A stretch of 64,000 nt of DNA from Curtobacterium sp. SGAir0471 (GTDB lineage Bacteria > Actinomycetota > Actinomycetes > Actinomycetales > Microbacteriaceae). Of the stretch, positions 63,063 through 64,000 are shown one piece after another. A program made the position numbers and the translations under genes. The notes under the pieces are model-generated. The model had not been told where the DNA came from. It did no database searches and saw nothing but the letters and a program-made list of their open reading frames with translations. The stretch is from the NCBI RefSeq assembly GCF_005490985.1, contig NZ_CP027869.1:992001-1056000 (forward strand), written 5' to 3'. Position 1 is the stretch's first letter. Each line of letters opens with the position of its first letter.

Positions 63063-63314
63063 TCAGTCCTCCTCCGGCGCGTCGTCCGGGTTCGTCACCT
63101 GTGCCCGTCCGGCGGGATCGAGGTGGATCGCCGTGCCGTCGTCCAGCTCGACGATCGGCTTGCCCTCCAGGTACGTCAGTGTCCAGCGCCAGGTCGACGC
63201 GTCGACCGACTCCGCGGCGAGCTCGTCCTCGACGCCCCGGACGGCGACGACCACCGCCTCGGGGAGCCGCTCGGGTGGCTGCCCACCGACGTTCCAGCGT
63301 GTGCCCAACTGCAT
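63063..63314 (-). CDS. Small uncharacterised protein (83 aa)
   Basis: 83 residues from ATG 63314, with the ribosome site AGGAGGCAC directly before it; a longer reading from 63353 is possible but adds Pro-rich sequence. MQLGTRWNVGGQPPERLPEAV, then TWRWTLTYLEGKPIVELDDGT, suggest a small beta protein. Unknown family. It lies upstream of valS on the same strand, 28 bases from its stop. Confidence 0.65.
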   Translation of the reverse strand: MQLGTRWNVGGQPPERLPEAVVVAVRGVEDELAAESVDASTWRWTLTYLEGKPIVELDDGTAIHLDPAGRAQVTNPDDAPEED

Positions 63315-63380
63315 CCGTGCCTCCTGTCCGGTCGTGGACGGGCCGGGCCGCACGCGCGACCCGGCCCGTCGGGAGCGACG

Positions 63381-64000
63381 CTACGCCTGCTGCTCGGCGA
63401 GCTCGATCTCGGTCACCGCGAGCTCCTCGCCGTCCGTGAACGACAGGTTCTCGATGCGGCCGACGGCGGCGAGGTCGACCGCCGCGCGCTCGATGAGCGC
63501 ACGCTGGTCGGCCGGGGCGGCGACGACGGCGCGGGTCACCGGCGTCTTCTGGGACGCCTTGGCGGCGGTCTTCGCACCGCGGATCCCGATCAGCGCCTGG
63601 CCGACGGCCGCGAGCAGCCCGGTCGGCTCGGCCTGCGTCGGCAGCTCCGCGACCGTCGGCCACGCCGCCGTGTGCACGCTGGTGTCGTGGGTCCAGGCCC
63701 ACACCTCCTCCGTCGCGAACGGGAGGAACGGTGCCAGCAGTCGGAGCAGCGCGTCGATCGCGGCGCGCAGCGCCAGGACCGCGCTCGCCTGGGTCTCGTG
63801 CGTCGCGTCGGGTGCGGTGCCGTAGGCACGCTCCTTGACGAGCTCGAGGTAGTCGTCGCAGAAGGTCCAGAAGAACCGCTCGGTGACCTCGAGTGCCCGG
63901 GCGTGGTCGAAGCCGTCGAAGGCCGCGGTGGCCTGCTCGAGCACGGAGCCGAGCTCGGCCAGCACGTCGACGTCGAGGGGCTCGGTGACGCTCGTCGCGC
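63381..64000 (-). CDS. valS: Valyl-tRNA synthetase, C-terminal part (partial)
   Basis: The reading frame enters from the right edge of the window (ATSVTEPLDVDVLAEL) and ends at 63381, about 206 residues. The anticodon-binding helices are recognisable: DHARALEVTERFFWTFCDDY, AIDALLRLLAPFLPFATEEV and WAWTHDTSVHTAAWP. The end, VTEIELAEQQA, is typical of ValS. The enzyme attaches Val to tRNA-Val. The N-terminal catalytic part is outside the window. Confidence 0.92.
   Translation of the reverse strand, partial: ATSVTEPLDVDVLAELGSVLEQATAAFDGFDHARALEVTERFFWTFCDDYLELVKERAYGTAPDATHETQASAVLALRAAIDALLRLLAPFLPFATEEVWAWTHDTSVHTAAWPTVAELPTQAEPTGLLAAVGQALIGIRGAKTAAKASQKTPVTRAVVAAPADQRALIERAAVDLAAVGRIENLSFTDGEELAVTEIELAEQQA

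Overview
The window is about 72% GC with dense, short-spaced genes. Protein content and style (two clpP genes, mycothiol-type redox protein, group II truncated haemoglobin, many leaderless starts with TANNNT boxes) point to an actinobacterium of the family Microbacteriaceae; Curtobacterium or a close plant- or insect-associated relative is my best guess from remembered family resemblance, not from a search.

Layout. 0-4 kb: end of an unknown gene, a thioredoxin-like protein, and a reverse-strand trio (cytidylyltransferase, sialic-acid-synthase-like NeuB without SAF domain, putative glycosyltransferase) that looks like a nonulosonic-acid surface-glycan unit, with a 15-C tract upstream and a 48-bp repeat plus a perfect palindrome inside. 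4-29 kb: mostly housekeeping and stress genes (tRNA-Arg, msrA, SSB paralogue, EttA, two thioesterases, truncated globin, MscS, PepN, mycothiol-type oxidoreductase, GNAT/XRE-cupin divergent pair, RpiB, Nei, amidohydrolase, PaiB, serine hydrolase, AraC, two-component system, RhtA-like exporter).

30-43 kb: the most coherent system. A LacI repressor faces an operon of a CUT1 sugar ABC transporter (binding protein and two permeases, no ATPase), a GH5-type enzyme that I infer to be a beta-mannosidase, a GH38 alpha-mannosidase, a secreted Endo-H-type GH18 endoglycosidase and a GH92 alpha-mannosidase. Together they form an apparently complete high-mannose N-glycan pathway: release outside, import, then removal of alpha-1,2-, alpha-1,3/1,6- and finally beta-1,4-mannose in the cytoplasm.

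43-52 kb: a membrane protein/GT2 glycosyltransferase pair, a broken DUF1905 gene, tRNA-Gly, tRNA-Pro, trigger factor, clpP1-clpP2 and clpX, with a copper pair (CopC, YcnI) inserted between clpP2 and clpX. Matching CGC-N5-GCG-AAC boxes precede clpP1 and clpX. 53-63 kb: an apparently accessory block between clpX and valS, with a chitin-type AA10 LPMO next to an M60/enhancin-like metalloprotease, an M3 peptidase, DoxX, a second two-component system and a TetR regulator.

Between genes there are many perfect hairpins, several dispersed palindromic families (a GGACGGGAGGC element and a GTGACGATC element) and several short tandem arrays. I saw no CRISPR array, insertion sequence, prophage or origin.
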